Shown one piece after another: positions 33,370 through 41,969 of a stretch of 64,000 nucleotides of DNA. The notes below the pieces were generated by a model that searched no databases, had not been told where the DNA came from, and saw only the letters and a list, made by a program, of their open reading frames with translations. The position numbers and the translations under genes were made by a program. The stretch comes from Fictibacillus nanhaiensis (lineage in GTDB: Bacteria > Bacillota > Bacilli > Bacillales > Fictibacillaceae), in assembly GCA_017052515.1 (NCBI GenBank), contig JAFHKR010000037.1, positions 62,001-126,000 on the forward strand, given 5' to 3'. The first letter of the stretch is position 1. Each line of letters starts with the position of its first letter.

Positions 33370-34098
33370 ATGGAGAATTGGTTTAGTGCGGGAGCTTCGG
33401 GTTTTAAGATGTTTCAGTGGGAGCATGTTCTTTTATTAGTTTTTATATTCCTTGTAAGTATTATCATGTATGGCTACCGTAATAGGATTAGGAAGATGCA
33501 CATATGGAAGAAGATCTTAATTACAGGACTTATCGTCTCTGAGACTACGTATCACATATGGGCCGTTTACAATAATTTATGGGATATTCATATTTTCCTT
33601 CCTTTGCAGCTATGTAGTTTCAATATTCTACTATGTGTGTTGTTACTCATAACGGATAATCGGAGACTGTTTGCTTTTGTCTATCTGTTTGGTTTAACAG
33701 GTGCTATACAAGGATTGTTGACACCAGAGCTGTTTCAGGAACCATGGCATTTTCGTTTTATTCAATACTTTGTGGCGCATGCCTTTATTGTTTGGACAGC
33801 TCTTTACTATGCAATTATCAGGTCTTATACAATTAGCTGGCAGCTTCTTTTCCAATCATTTTTTTGGTTGAACATCTATGCTCTTGGTGTGTACGTTGTA
33901 GATGTAGCGATTGGTGCAAATTATATGTTCTTGCTAAGAAAACCATCAAATGCTTCTCTCATGGATTACATGGGGCCTTATCCTTGGTATATCCTTTCAC
34001 TAGAGCTAGTCGCTTTATTTTTATGTCTGTTTGTTTTTATTCCGGTTAAAGAAAAACTAAATCACACGACAGAGGGCCATCCGCCGTTTGAGGCGTAG
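33370..34098 (+). CDS. ywaF: YwaF/TIGR02206-family integral membrane protein
   Basis: A 242-residue protein with six or seven membrane helices. The family signature ETTYHIWAVYNNLWDIHIFLPLQLCSFNILLCVL is at about 57-90, and LTGAIQGLLTPEL and PWHFRFIQYFVAHAFIVWTALYY follow. Function is unknown for the family. ATG 33370 is preceded by AAGGTGGAGGGG; the in-frame GTG 33358 overlaps that site. It is divergent from the bactofilin operon. Confidence 0.88.
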   Translation: MENWFSAGASGFKMFQWEHVLLLVFIFLVSIIMYGYRNRIRKMHIWKKILITGLIVSETTYHIWAVYNNLWDIHIFLPLQLCSFNILLCVLLLITDNRRLFAFVYLFGLTGAIQGLLTPELFQEPWHFRFIQYFVAHAFIVWTALYYAIIRSYTISWQLLFQSFFWLNIYALGVYVVDVAIGANYMFLLRKPSNASLMDYMGPYPWYILSLELVALFLCLFVFIPVKEKLNHTTEGHPPFEA

Positions 34099-34185
34099 GT
34101 CCTCTTTTTGTACCTTTTGTGACAAAAATACGAAAAAGAAGAAAATAATGGAATTTATTGTATTATAGAAGTGAGGAGGGATATT

Positions 34186-35262
34186 ATGATTAAAACCATG
34201 AATAGGCCGATCAGGTGGATACCTTATCTATTTCTTAGTTTATTGATCATTGGAAGCAATGTAATTCTATATCAGACAACTTATTTTCAACCAGTACCCA
34301 CGTCAGTGCTCATTGGCTCGATGTTTGATTTTCTTCTCGTTATTCCTCTACTTACCTACTACTTTATTATCCGCAAAAGATACTCATGGAAGCTAACGCT
34401 GCTAGTCGCATTAGTGAGCTATGCTTTCGCCTCATGGATCATTCCGGATGATCTCATGAAATCTGTATCATTGATTCCGAAAGCACTCTTGCTTCTAGAA
34501 GCAGGTTTCATCTCTATAGAACTATACCTATTGTTTATCGTGTGCAGAAAGCTTCCTAAAGTAAAGAAGACGTACAAAGAAATAAATGGTGAACTACCAT
34601 TTTTATTGAGAATCAAACAGGCAGTTAACCTCCATTTTATGAAAAGTCGCCTAATCGATTCCCTCATTAGTGAGGTTACGATGCTCTATTATGCCTTCTT
34701 CTCCTGGCACAGAGCACCTATGATAAACGAACAAACTTTTACCTATCATAAGAATACCAGTTATGTAGCTCTTCAGCTCATGCTGATTCACGCGCTGATC
34801 ATTGAATCAGTAGGTCTTCATTATTTCTTCAGCCAGTGGAACCATACAGTCTCTCTGATTTTATTATTTATAAACATCTATTCTATTCTCTTTCTTATCG
34901 GCCAAATGCAAGCAGTGAAAAAAGTGCCTGTAATTGTTACGGAACACTCATTGATATTGAATATAGGATTTATTAAAAGCCTTGATCTTCCGTTTAAATA
35001 CATTCAAGAATGGAAAACGTATGAAGGGCCAGATGAGTTGAGTGCAGCTGAAATGAAGTACACATTTGAAGCAAGAGTAAGTGATTTTATTCCGGAAAAA
35101 CCGAATATTGAGTTGCTTTTGAAAATACCTGTAAGGTCAGAGATCATATATGGATTTAAGAAGGACGTGACAAGGGTAGTTATTAAAGTAGATGAACCGG
35201 CTGAATTAATGAGGCTTATTGACAAGAGAATGGCTGAAGATGCTAGTAACTTAGGAGATTAA
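34186..35262 (+). CDS. Multi-pass membrane protein of unknown function
   Basis: A 358-residue protein with four or more N-terminal helices (YLFLSLLIIGSNVILY; FDFLLVIPLLTYYFII; LTLLVALVSYAFASWII), another pair near 205-245 and a soluble beta-rich C-terminus of about 100 residues (VIVTEHSLILNIGFIKSLDLPFKYI) resembling a PH-like domain. Similar Bacillus proteins are often mislabelled beta-carotene monooxygenase, for which I see no evidence. ATG 34186 has AGGAGGG at 34175-34181; GTG 34171 is upstream of it and unlikely. Confidence 0.75.
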   Translation: MIKTMNRPIRWIPYLFLSLLIIGSNVILYQTTYFQPVPTSVLIGSMFDFLLVIPLLTYYFIIRKRYSWKLTLLVALVSYAFASWIIPDDLMKSVSLIPKALLLLEAGFISIELYLLFIVCRKLPKVKKTYKEINGELPFLLRIKQAVNLHFMKSRLIDSLISEVTMLYYAFFSWHRAPMINEQTFTYHKNTSYVALQLMLIHALIIESVGLHYFFSQWNHTVSLILLFINIYSILFLIGQMQAVKKVPVIVTEHSLILNIGFIKSLDLPFKYIQEWKTYEGPDELSAAEMKYTFEARVSDFIPEKPNIELLLKIPVRSEIIYGFKKDVTRVVIKVDEPAELMRLIDKRMAEDASNLGD

Positions 35263-35365
35263 CAGTCTTTTTTTTGCAAATGTTCAATTTCACCTTGTTA
35301 AATGGAAATGCTATTGTTAAGATTTCAGAAGGTTACAGAAAAATCCTTTCGACAGGTGAAAATAT

Positions 35366-36733
35366 ATGTTTAAAAATACAGCAACTACACAACATAAAAA
35401 ATCATTCCTCACTTCCGTTCAACTCATCGTTATCTTTTACTTGTTGTCCGTACTAGTAGCGACGATCCTCTTAAGCTTGCCGGTTGGACATAACGAAGGA
35501 GTAGAGTTGAAATTTATCGATGCTCTGTTTACAGCGGTGAGTGCAGTTAGTGTAACAGGACTAACTTCTGTTAGTATCTCAGAAACGTTCAATCACGTTG
35601 GAGTCATACTGCTCGCTTTAATTTGCCAGATTGGTGGTATCGGTGTAATGACGCTTGGTACAGCCGTCTGGTTATTGATAGGAAAGAGGATTGGGATGAG
35701 AGAACGTCAATTGATCATGACGGATCAGAACCAATCAACACTTGCTGGACTCGTCCAGTTGATGAAGCAAATTTTAGCGTTAATCATTGGTATTGAAGTA
35801 GTAGGAACGGTTTTGTTCTTCATTTTGTTTCAGTCCTATTATGATACAGAAGTTGAGGTGCTTTACCACGCCTTTTTCGCGGCAGTTACTGCCACGACGA
35901 ACGCTGGTTTTGATATAACGGGTAGCTCGTTAATCCCGTTTCGTCACGATTATCTCGTTCAAATCGTAACGATGTTATTGATTACATCAGGTGCGATCGG
36001 ATTCCCTGTTTTAGTCGAAATCAATAATTTTATAAAAGAGCGTAAATATCTAGAACGCTACACATTCACTCTTTTTACAAAAGTCACTACAACTACATTC
36101 GCTATCTTAGTTGTAACAGGTGCCATAGGTTTTTATGTGTTAGAGATGAACGCTTTCTTTGAAGGTAAGTCTTGGCATGAATCGTTCTTTTATTCGATGT
36201 TTCAGTCTGTAACCACTAGAAGTGGCGGTTTATCTACGATGGACATCTCGCAACTAACCGTACCAACTATGCTTTTCCTATCGATCATGATGTTTATTGG
36301 GGCTTCGCCTAGTTCAGTCGGTGGAGGTATCAGAACAACAACGTTTGCCGTTGCTCTTTTAGCGATCCTGTTTTATGCAAAAGGTAGAAACACGATTAAG
36401 ATCTTTAAACGAGAGATCTATCCAGAAGACATTCAAAAATCATTTATCGTCATTATTGTAGCGATGGTGCTATGTACATCATCCACCATCATCCTAGCGA
36501 TTACCGATCCTATGCCGATCGAGTACTTATTCTTCGAAGTTTGTTCAGCGTTCGGAACGACGGGGCTTTCGACTGGAATTACAGGCCAGTTGAGCGCAAC
36601 AGGTAAAGTGATCCTTATGCTTCTAATGTTTATCGGTAGGATCGGTGTCTTATCCTTCTTGTTTATCATTCGAGGGAAAACAGTAACAGAACATATTCAT
36701 TATCCGAAAGAAAAATTAATAATTGGTCAATAA
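35366..36733 (+). CDS. Ktr/Trk-type potassium uptake membrane subunit
   Basis: A 455-residue TrkH/KtrB-family protein. Four filter segments are visible: SAVSVTGLTSV, TATTNAGFDI, SVTTRSGGLST and SAFGTTGLSTG, the quasi-fourfold selectivity filter with a Gly in each. The N-terminus LTSVQLIVIFYLLSVLVATILLSLP is typical of KtrB/KtrD. It takes up potassium together with a cytoplasmic KtrA/KtrC subunit, which is not in this window, as for KtrD in B. subtilis. ATG 35366 follows ACAGGTGAA. No riboswitch fits in the 103-bp gap upstream. Confidence 0.92.
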   Translation: MFKNTATTQHKKSFLTSVQLIVIFYLLSVLVATILLSLPVGHNEGVELKFIDALFTAVSAVSVTGLTSVSISETFNHVGVILLALICQIGGIGVMTLGTAVWLLIGKRIGMRERQLIMTDQNQSTLAGLVQLMKQILALIIGIEVVGTVLFFILFQSYYDTEVEVLYHAFFAAVTATTNAGFDITGSSLIPFRHDYLVQIVTMLLITSGAIGFPVLVEINNFIKERKYLERYTFTLFTKVTTTTFAILVVTGAIGFYVLEMNAFFEGKSWHESFFYSMFQSVTTRSGGLSTMDISQLTVPTMLFLSIMMFIGASPSSVGGGIRTTTFAVALLAILFYAKGRNTIKIFKREIYPEDIQKSFIVIIVAMVLCTSSTIILAITDPMPIEYLFFEVCSAFGTTGLSTGITGQLSATGKVILMLLMFIGRIGVLSFLFIIRGKTVTEHIHYPKEKLIIGQ

Positions 36734-36796
36734 AAGTGATCACGTTTGAATTCAGTTTGATGTTTACTTATAATGAACATAAGTAAATAAGTCCTT

Positions 36797-36935
36797 CGGG
36801 GTCGGGTGAAATTCCCAACCGGCGGTGATGAGGCCAGAGCCTCTTAGTCCGTGACCCGGTTTTGCATGTAGCAGAAACGGTGGATTCGGTGCAATTCCGA
36901 AGCCGACAGTATAGTCTGGATGGGAGAAGGAACGT
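36797..36935 (+). promoter_or_regulatory. FMN riboswitch (RFN element)
   Basis: The conserved pieces appear in order: GGGGTCGGGTGAAATTCCC, AACCGGCGGTGATGAG, AGCCTCTTAGTCCGTGACCCG, then GGTGGATTCGGTGCAATTCCG and AGCCGACAGTATAGTCTGGAT. They form the six-helix FMN aptamer. FMN binding favours the terminator at 37010-37042 and so shuts off ribE-ribBA-ribH. Confidence 0.97.
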
Positions 36936-37009
36936 GAACACTTTTAGAATACCTGTGTTTGAAATAGGTATATCTAAAGGTTTATTTCGTGATATCCTTA
37001 ACATTTTAA

Positions 37010-37042
37010 AACCCCGGAGACAATTCGTTTCCGGGGTTATTT
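37010..37042 (+). terminator. Riboswitch-controlled terminator
   Basis: AACCCCGGA / TCCGGGGTT stem, extended by GAC/GTT pairing, followed by a T-rich tail. It is the expression platform of the FMN riboswitch. Confidence 0.85.
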
Positions 37043-37113
37043 GTATGAAAAAAAGGACTCCTGCTTAGCATATTTACGATGATATCAACGTCATACGAGG
37101 GAGGGAAATCTTA

Positions 37114-37761
37114 TTGTTTACAGGCATTATTGAAGAAAAAGGGACGATAAAATCAATTTCTAAAGGTAACGAAACGATCGTACTTACCGTTACAGCTGAA
37201 GAAGTACTGAAAGATGTAAACCTTGGAGATAGTATAGCGGTAAACGGTGTTTGTTTAACGGTGACTTCTTTTAATAAGAGGGAGTTCACCGTAGATGTTA
37301 TGCCTGAAACGTTTCGTTCTTCCACATTGAGCCTCTTAAACAACCGTGATTCGGTCAATCTTGAACGAGCGATGGCTGCTGGTGGCCGGTTCGGTGGGCA
37401 TTTTGTTTCCGGGCATGTGGATGGGACAGGAAAAATCATTGAGAAGCGTCCAGAAAGAAATGCCATCTACTATACGATAGCGTTGCCTGATCATCTGATG
37501 CGCTATTTCATGTTAAAAGGCTCTGTATGTGTAGATGGGACGAGCCTCACGATCTTTGAGGTAACCGAAAGTACAATAACGGTTTCTTTAATTCCTCATA
37601 CAGCAGAACATACGATTTTAGGATCGAAAGGCACGGGTGACATCGTGAACATTGAATGCGACATGCTCGCAAAATATGTACACAATATGCTATCGCCGAA
37701 AGAAGAAACTACACAAAAATCGAAGCTGTCTCTTGATTTCTTGCAAGAGCACGGATTTTAG
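37114..37761 (+). CDS. ribE: Riboflavin synthase alpha chain
   Basis: A 215-residue enzyme made of two homologous lumazine-binding domains. The first begins [12 protein letters not shown] and holds [14 protein letters not shown]; the second starts near 97 with GHVDGTGKI and holds [13 protein letters not shown]. It converts two 6,7-dimethyl-8-ribityllumazines to riboflavin and a pyrimidine. The TTG 37114 start has GAGGGAGGG just upstream. First gene of the riboswitch operon, where ribD normally comes first. Confidence 0.96.
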   Translation: MFTGIIEEKGTIKSISKGNETIVLTVTAEEVLKDVNLGDSIAVNGVCLTVTSFNKREFTVDVMPETFRSSTLSLLNNRDSVNLERAMAAGGRFGGHFVSGHVDGTGKIIEKRPERNAIYYTIALPDHLMRYFMLKGSVCVDGTSLTIFEVTESTITVSLIPHTAEHTILGSKGTGDIVNIECDMLAKYVHNMLSPKEETTQKSKLSLDFLQEHGF

Positions 37762-37772
37762 GAGGAGAGTTC

Positions 37773-38966
37773 ATGTTTCACTCCATAGAAGAAGCAGTTG
37801 CAGATCTTAAAGAAGGAAAAATTGTAATCGTAGTCGATGATGAAGATCGTGAAAATGAGGGAGACTTTGTAGCACTCGCTGACGGGATCACTCCTGAAAC
37901 GATTAACTTTATGGTGACACACGGCAGAGGATTAGTCTGTACACCGATCTCTGAGGAAATTGCAATAAAGCTCGACCTTTCACCCATGGTAACTACCAAT
38001 ACAGATTCACATGGAACAGCATTTACGATAAGTGTCGATCATATTTCAACCACGACAGGAATTTCGGCTCAAGAAAGAGCGGCAACCGTACGTGAGTTAG
38101 TAAATGTAGATTCCATGCCTTCGGATTTTAAGCGTCCCGGACATATTTTTCCGTTGATCGGGAAAAAAGGAGGGGTCTTGCGAAGAGCAGGGCATACTGA
38201 AGCTGCCATCGATCTCGCTCAAATGGCAGGCAGCAAGTCTGCTGGTGTGATCTGTGAAATCATGAAAGAAGATGGAACGATGGCTCGTGTTCCTGAACTT
38301 GTTGAGCTTGCGAAACAGCATAATATGAGGCTGATCACGATCAAAGACCTCATTACGTACCGAAACAAAACAGAGCAGATGGTGAAGCGTGAAGTAGAGA
38401 TCAACCTGCCTACAGAGTTCGGGGATTTTAAAGCGATCGGTTTTTCAAATGTATTAGATGAAAAAGAACATGTAGCATTGGTAAAGGGTGATGTTACAAC
38501 AGGAGAGCCAGTTTTAGTACGCGTTCATTCTGAGTGTCTAACAGGTGATGTATTCGGTTCTGCTCGATGTGATTGTGGATCACAGCTTCATGCAGCACTT
38601 TCTCAGATAGAGAAAGAAGGACGTGGTGTTCTGCTGTACATGAGACAAGAAGGCCGCGGCATCGGACTCATCAATAAGATGAAAGCTTATAAACTTCAAG
38701 AAGAAGGTCTAGATACGGTTGAAGCCAATGAACAGCTTGGGTTCGCACCAGATCTGCGTGACTATGGCATAGGTGCTCAGATTTTAAAGGACCTAGGTAT
38801 CAGTAAGATGAAGCTGTTGACGAATAATCCAAGAAAGATTGCTGGATTAAAAGGTTACGACTTAGAAGTGACAGACCGTGTGGCGCTTCAAATGCCACAT
38901 AACAAGAACAACGAAGATTATTTAAAAACAAAAAAGAGCAAATTGGGGCATATGCTTCATTTCTAA
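37773..38966 (+). CDS. ribBA: Bifunctional DHBP synthase / GTP cyclohydrolase II
   Basis: A 397-residue fusion. Residues 1-200 are 3,4-dihydroxy-2-butanone-4-phosphate synthase ([21 protein letters not shown]-type site as [14 protein letters not shown]); 205-397 are GTP cyclohydrolase II with zinc ligands [17 protein letters not shown] and catalytic RQEGRGIGL. It supplies both precursors of riboflavin. Twelve bases after ribE, with AGGAGGAG. Confidence 0.97.
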   Translation: MFHSIEEAVADLKEGKIVIVVDDEDRENEGDFVALADGITPETINFMVTHGRGLVCTPISEEIAIKLDLSPMVTTNTDSHGTAFTISVDHISTTTGISAQERAATVRELVNVDSMPSDFKRPGHIFPLIGKKGGVLRRAGHTEAAIDLAQMAGSKSAGVICEIMKEDGTMARVPELVELAKQHNMRLITIKDLITYRNKTEQMVKREVEINLPTEFGDFKAIGFSNVLDEKEHVALVKGDVTTGEPVLVRVHSECLTGDVFGSARCDCGSQLHAALSQIEKEGRGVLLYMRQEGRGIGLINKMKAYKLQEEGLDTVEANEQLGFAPDLRDYGIGAQILKDLGISKMKLLTNNPRKIAGLKGYDLEVTDRVALQMPHNKNNEDYLKTKKSKLGHMLHF

Positions 38967-38981
38967 ATAGGAGGAATAGTC

Positions 38982-39449
38982 ATGGCAAAATTATTCGAAG
39001 GACATTTAGTTGGTACAGGATTAAAAGTAGGGATCGTAGCAGGGCGTTTTAATGATTTTATTTCTGATAAATTGGTATCTGGTGCACAAGACGCTTTCAA
39101 GAGACACGGTATTTCTGAAGATGATGTAGACATCGCTTGGGTGCCTGGAGCGTTTGAGATCCCTTTGATCGCGAAAAAGATGGCAGATAGCGGTAACTAT
39201 GATGCAGTTATAACGCTAGGAGCGGTAATTCGCGGATCAACACCTCACTTTGATTACGTATGTAATGAAGCAGCAAAAGGAGTCGCTCAAGCATCTATGA
39301 CGAGCGGTGTTCCTGTAATCTTTGGCGTGTTAACCGTTGACTCGATTGAACAAGCGATCGAACGCGCTGGAACGAAAGCAGGAAACAAAGGTTGGGAAGC
39401 AGCTGTATCTGCGATTGAAATGGCAAACTTAACGCGTCAATTAGGATAA
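38982..39449 (+). CDS. ribH: 6,7-dimethyl-8-ribityllumazine synthase
   Basis: A 155-residue lumazine synthase. [17 protein letters not shown] near the start, VPGAFEIPL (about 56-64), [14 protein letters not shown] with the catalytic His (about 82-95) and [24 protein letters not shown] are all standard. It forms icosahedral 60-mers in Bacillus, which can encapsulate riboflavin synthase. Fifteen bases after ribBA, with AGGAGGAA. Last gene of the operon. Confidence 0.97.
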   Translation: MAKLFEGHLVGTGLKVGIVAGRFNDFISDKLVSGAQDAFKRHGISEDDVDIAWVPGAFEIPLIAKKMADSGNYDAVITLGAVIRGSTPHFDYVCNEAAKGVAQASMTSGVPVIFGVLTVDSIEQAIERAGTKAGNKGWEAAVSAIEMANLTRQLG

Positions 39450-39470
39450 GATAAGTTGCATGTTTGTGGA

Positions 39471-39503
39471 AGCCCGTCACTTTTTTAGTGGCGGGTTTTT
39501 TTT
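39471..39503 (+). terminator. Terminator of the ribE-ribBA-ribH operon
   Basis: AGCCCGTCACT / AGTGGCGGGTT stem (one G-T pair), short T loop and a run of nine T. Confidence 0.9.
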
Positions 39504-39523
39504 TGAGTTAGTCGAAGGGTGTC

Positions 39524-39665
39524 GATTCGAGGGTAACTTTTGGATTGAGAGTAAAAACTCGTGGATTGAGTGCGTAAATTTGTGGATTGAAGGTAAAAAT
39601 TCGTGGATTAAATGCTACAACTTCTGGATTGAGGGCTGAAACTTTCGGATTGAGGGCTGAAACGA
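39524..39665 (+). repeat. Periodic intergenic array C, six to seven units of exactly 21 bp
   Basis: GGATT recurs at 39542, 39563, 39584, 39605, 39626 and 39647, every step exactly 21 bp, with a weaker first unit near 39524. Full units read like TCGTGGATTGAGNGNNNAAAA. The array starts about 20 bp after the rib terminator, G-rich strand in the same direction as ribH. No stable hairpin and no coding frame. Confidence 0.8.
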
Positions 39666-39734
39666 CTAGCCTGACACCCTTCTGAAGTATAAATTAACAG
39701 CAATTTAAATAATTTTAAGCATATCTAAAAGCAA

Positions 39735-39763
39735 TTGACATAGTTATTAGAATAGTGTTAAGA
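39735..39763 (+). promoter_or_regulatory. Promoter of the bmr leader
   Basis: TTGACA (39735-39740), 17-bp spacer, TTAAGA (39758-39763). It precedes the small leader gene and the exporter operon. Confidence 0.65.
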
Positions 39764-39809
39764 TTACCAAAGTTACAAACTACAAAATTATGGAAAGGAT
39801 GGTTGTGTC

Positions 39810-39908
39810 ATGGTGAAAGAAATGATTGTTACTCAAATTGCGGTCACTGTTGTAATGAACAACGACTCTACAATTGCATACCATGGCCTGCCGGAAGAGA
39901 TGTATTAG
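39810..39908 (+). CDS. BmrB-like leader peptide of the BmrCD exporter
   Basis: A 32-residue frame starting at ATG 39810 behind AAAGGATGG (39794-39802), beginning MVKEMIVTQIAVTVVMNND and ending EEMY. It has its own promoter and is followed by terminator hairpins and then the BmrC/BmrD-type genes. In B. subtilis the bmrCD operon is preceded by bmrB, a short frame whose translation by antibiotic-stalled ribosomes prevents termination. Position, size and the hairpins fit that role; I cannot confirm sequence similarity to BmrB. A stem (AGATGTA / TACATATCT, 39898-39928) covers its stop codon. Confidence 0.65.
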   Translation: MVKEMIVTQIAVTVVMNNDSTIAYHGLPEEMY

Positions 39909-39956
39909 AATTATTATTCTACATATCTAGCCATTTCTATATACATGTTTGTACGC

Positions 39957-39987
39957 AGGTCACCCCAGTCGTGACGTGTGTTTTTTT
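39957..39987 (+). terminator. Attenuator hairpin 1 of the bmr leader
   Basis: GTCAC / GTGAC short stem with flanking pairing, directly followed by seven T. Probably the terminator overcome when ribosomes stall on the leader. Confidence 0.55.
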
Positions 39988-39996
39988 ATGATTTTT

Positions 39997-40033
39997 AAAG
40001 CATACCGAGTTCGAATGGTATGCTTTTTTATTT
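39997..40033 (+). terminator. Attenuator hairpin 2 of the bmr leader
   Basis: AAAGCATACC / GGTATGCTTT perfect ten-base stem with a ten-base loop and a T run. A strong intrinsic terminator between the leader peptide and the exporter genes. Confidence 0.8.
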
Positions 40034-40099
40034 TTGTTTGCATAGAAGAGATCACTCTTCTTGTTGCAATAGATTCACTAAACATGAGGAGGAGAACAA

Positions 40100-40159
40100 A
40101 TGAAAAGAAAATTATTGAATGTGTGGCTAGAACGCAAGGATCATACACTTTTTGGGTAG
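40100..40159 (+). CDS. Second short leader frame before bmrC
   Basis: ATG 40100 follows an unusually strong ribosome site (GAGGAGGAG, 40085-40093) and opens a 19-codon basic frame beginning MKRKLLNVWLERKDH. It is followed by an AT-rich palindrome TTAAACA/TGTTTAA (about 40165-40180) and the bmrC start 50 bp later. It might be a second translational control element; a remnant gene is possible too. Confidence 0.4.
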   Translation: MKRKLLNVWLERKDHTLFG

Positions 40160-40209
40160 CTTCGTTAAACAACTGTTTAAAAGAAAGGTAGATCGAGAGG
40201 AGAGACATT

Positions 40210-41967
40210 ATGTTTTCAGTTTTAGGCAAATTAGCATGGTTCTTTAAGAAACATTGGATACGATACACAATTGCAGTCGTGTTGCTGACTGGCGTTGGGA
40301 TCATTGAGATCATCCCACCGAAACTTATCGGTAACATCATTGACTCCATTCATATGGGCACGATCACAAAAGAAGACATGATGAAGACTCTTGGAATCTT
40401 TGTAGCTGTTCTCGTTTCCATGTACATTACGATGTATATCTGGATGTATCAGCTTTTTGGAGGCGCCTTTATCATCGAGCGCTCGATGCGCTCAAGTTTT
40501 ATGCGTCACTTATTAAAGATGACCCCTACGTTTTTTGAGAAAAATAGAACAGGAGATTTGATGGCACGTGCAACAAACGATCTAAAAGCCATCTCGATGA
40601 CTGCTGGATTTGGAATCTTGACACTTGTAGATTCTAGTTTGTTCATGCTGACGATCCTGTTTGTGATGGGTTTCATGATCAGTTGGAAATTAACGTTTGC
40701 AGCGCTCATTCCACTGCCGATCATCGCTTTTATCATTAAGAAATACGGAAAAAAAGTACATCAGCGTTTTACTGTTGCGCAAGACGCTTTTGGAGAAATG
40801 AACGATTCCGTTCTGGAAAGTATTCAAGGCGTACGTGTTATTCGTGCTTATGTTCAAGAGGAAGAGGATGTAGAGCGTTTCAATAAAGTAACAGAAGATG
40901 TATTTGAAAAGAACTTGGCTGTATCAAGAATCGATGCGCTATTTGAACCAACGATCAAGGTTTTAGTAGGTATCAGTTATTTGATCGGTTTAGGTTATGG
41001 AGCTTACATGGTATTCCATAAGGCGATCACATTAGGTGAGCTAGTTACCTTCAACGTTTACTTAGGTATGCTGATCTGGCCGATGATCGCGATCGGTGAG
41101 CTAATTAATGTCATGGAACGTGGAAGTGCGTCACTTGATCGTGTGAATGAGACGCTTAGCTACGAGCCGGATGTGAAGGATAGAGAAGACCTTGTGCCAT
41201 TGAAAGATCCAGGAACGATTGCATTCGAAGATGTGACATTCCGATATCCTTCTTCTGAATCAGATAACTTAAAAAACATCAACGTTAAGGTTGAAAAAGG
41301 TGCGACCCTCGGAATTGTTGGCCGAACGGGAAGTGGAAAAACAACCCTTCTTAAACAGTTTTTAAGAGAGTATCCGTCCGGAAAAGGAAACATTACATTC
41401 TCTGGTGTGGGCATTGAAGATATCGCTCTAGAAGATTTGCAAGGATGGATCGGATACGTACCACAGGATGCTATTCTTTTCTCCAAAACCGTAGAGGAGA
41501 ATATCTTATTTGGAAATAGTACTGCAGGTGTTGATAAGCTGAATCATGTTATGGAGATGGCATCCTTTAGAAAAGATGTTCAGTACCTTCCGGAAGGATT
41601 AAACACGCTTGTCGGTGAAAAAGGTGTGGCCCTATCAGGAGGACAAAAACAGCGTGTGTCTATTGCACGAGCATTGTGTGTAGATCCGGAGATTTTGATC
41701 CTAGACGATGCCCTTTCAGCTGTTGATGCGAAAACGGAGACGGCGATCATCGGTAATATCCGTAAAGAACGCGCTGGGAAAACCACTTTTATTACAACAC
41801 ACCGATTGTCAGCAGTTGAACATGCAGATTGGATCATCGTGATCGATGACGGAGCGATCGTGGATCAAGGCAGACACGAGGATTTAATAGCAAGAGACGG
41901 CTGGTATAAAGAACAACACGAACGTCAACAGATCGAACAAAACTTAAACGATAATAAGGCGGTGTAG
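40210..41967 (+). CDS. bmrC: ABC exporter half-transporter BmrC/YheI
   Basis: A 585-residue fused membrane/ATPase half transporter: six helices (1-320) and nucleotide-binding domain with Walker A GRTGSGKTTLLKQ (about 372-384), signature ALSGGQKQR and Walker B EILILDDALSAVD. Walker B ends in DD rather than DE, the degenerate catalytic site typical of BmrC in the heterodimeric BmrCD multidrug pump. Length equals that of B. subtilis BmrC. ATG 40210 has GAGAGGAGAG. Two bases separate it from bmrD. It exports drugs such as Hoechst 33342 in family precedent. Confidence 0.94.
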   Translation: MFSVLGKLAWFFKKHWIRYTIAVVLLTGVGIIEIIPPKLIGNIIDSIHMGTITKEDMMKTLGIFVAVLVSMYITMYIWMYQLFGGAFIIERSMRSSFMRHLLKMTPTFFEKNRTGDLMARATNDLKAISMTAGFGILTLVDSSLFMLTILFVMGFMISWKLTFAALIPLPIIAFIIKKYGKKVHQRFTVAQDAFGEMNDSVLESIQGVRVIRAYVQEEEDVERFNKVTEDVFEKNLAVSRIDALFEPTIKVLVGISYLIGLGYGAYMVFHKAITLGELVTFNVYLGMLIWPMIAIGELINVMERGSASLDRVNETLSYEPDVKDREDLVPLKDPGTIAFEDVTFRYPSSESDNLKNINVKVEKGATLGIVGRTGSGKTTLLKQFLREYPSGKGNITFSGVGIEDIALEDLQGWIGYVPQDAILFSKTVEENILFGNSTAGVDKLNHVMEMASFRKDVQYLPEGLNTLVGEKGVALSGGQKQRVSIARALCVDPEILILDDALSAVDAKTETAIIGNIRKERAGKTTFITTHRLSAVEHADWIIVIDDGAIVDQGRHEDLIARDGWYKEQHERQQIEQNLNDNKAV

Positions 41968-41969
41968 CC

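Larger units (their letters stand above)
36734..37113. other. Gene-free interval occupied by the rib leader
   Basis: This 380-bp gap contains the FMN riboswitch and its terminator hairpin and the ribE ribosome site; no protein gene is needed to explain it. Confidence 0.7.
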
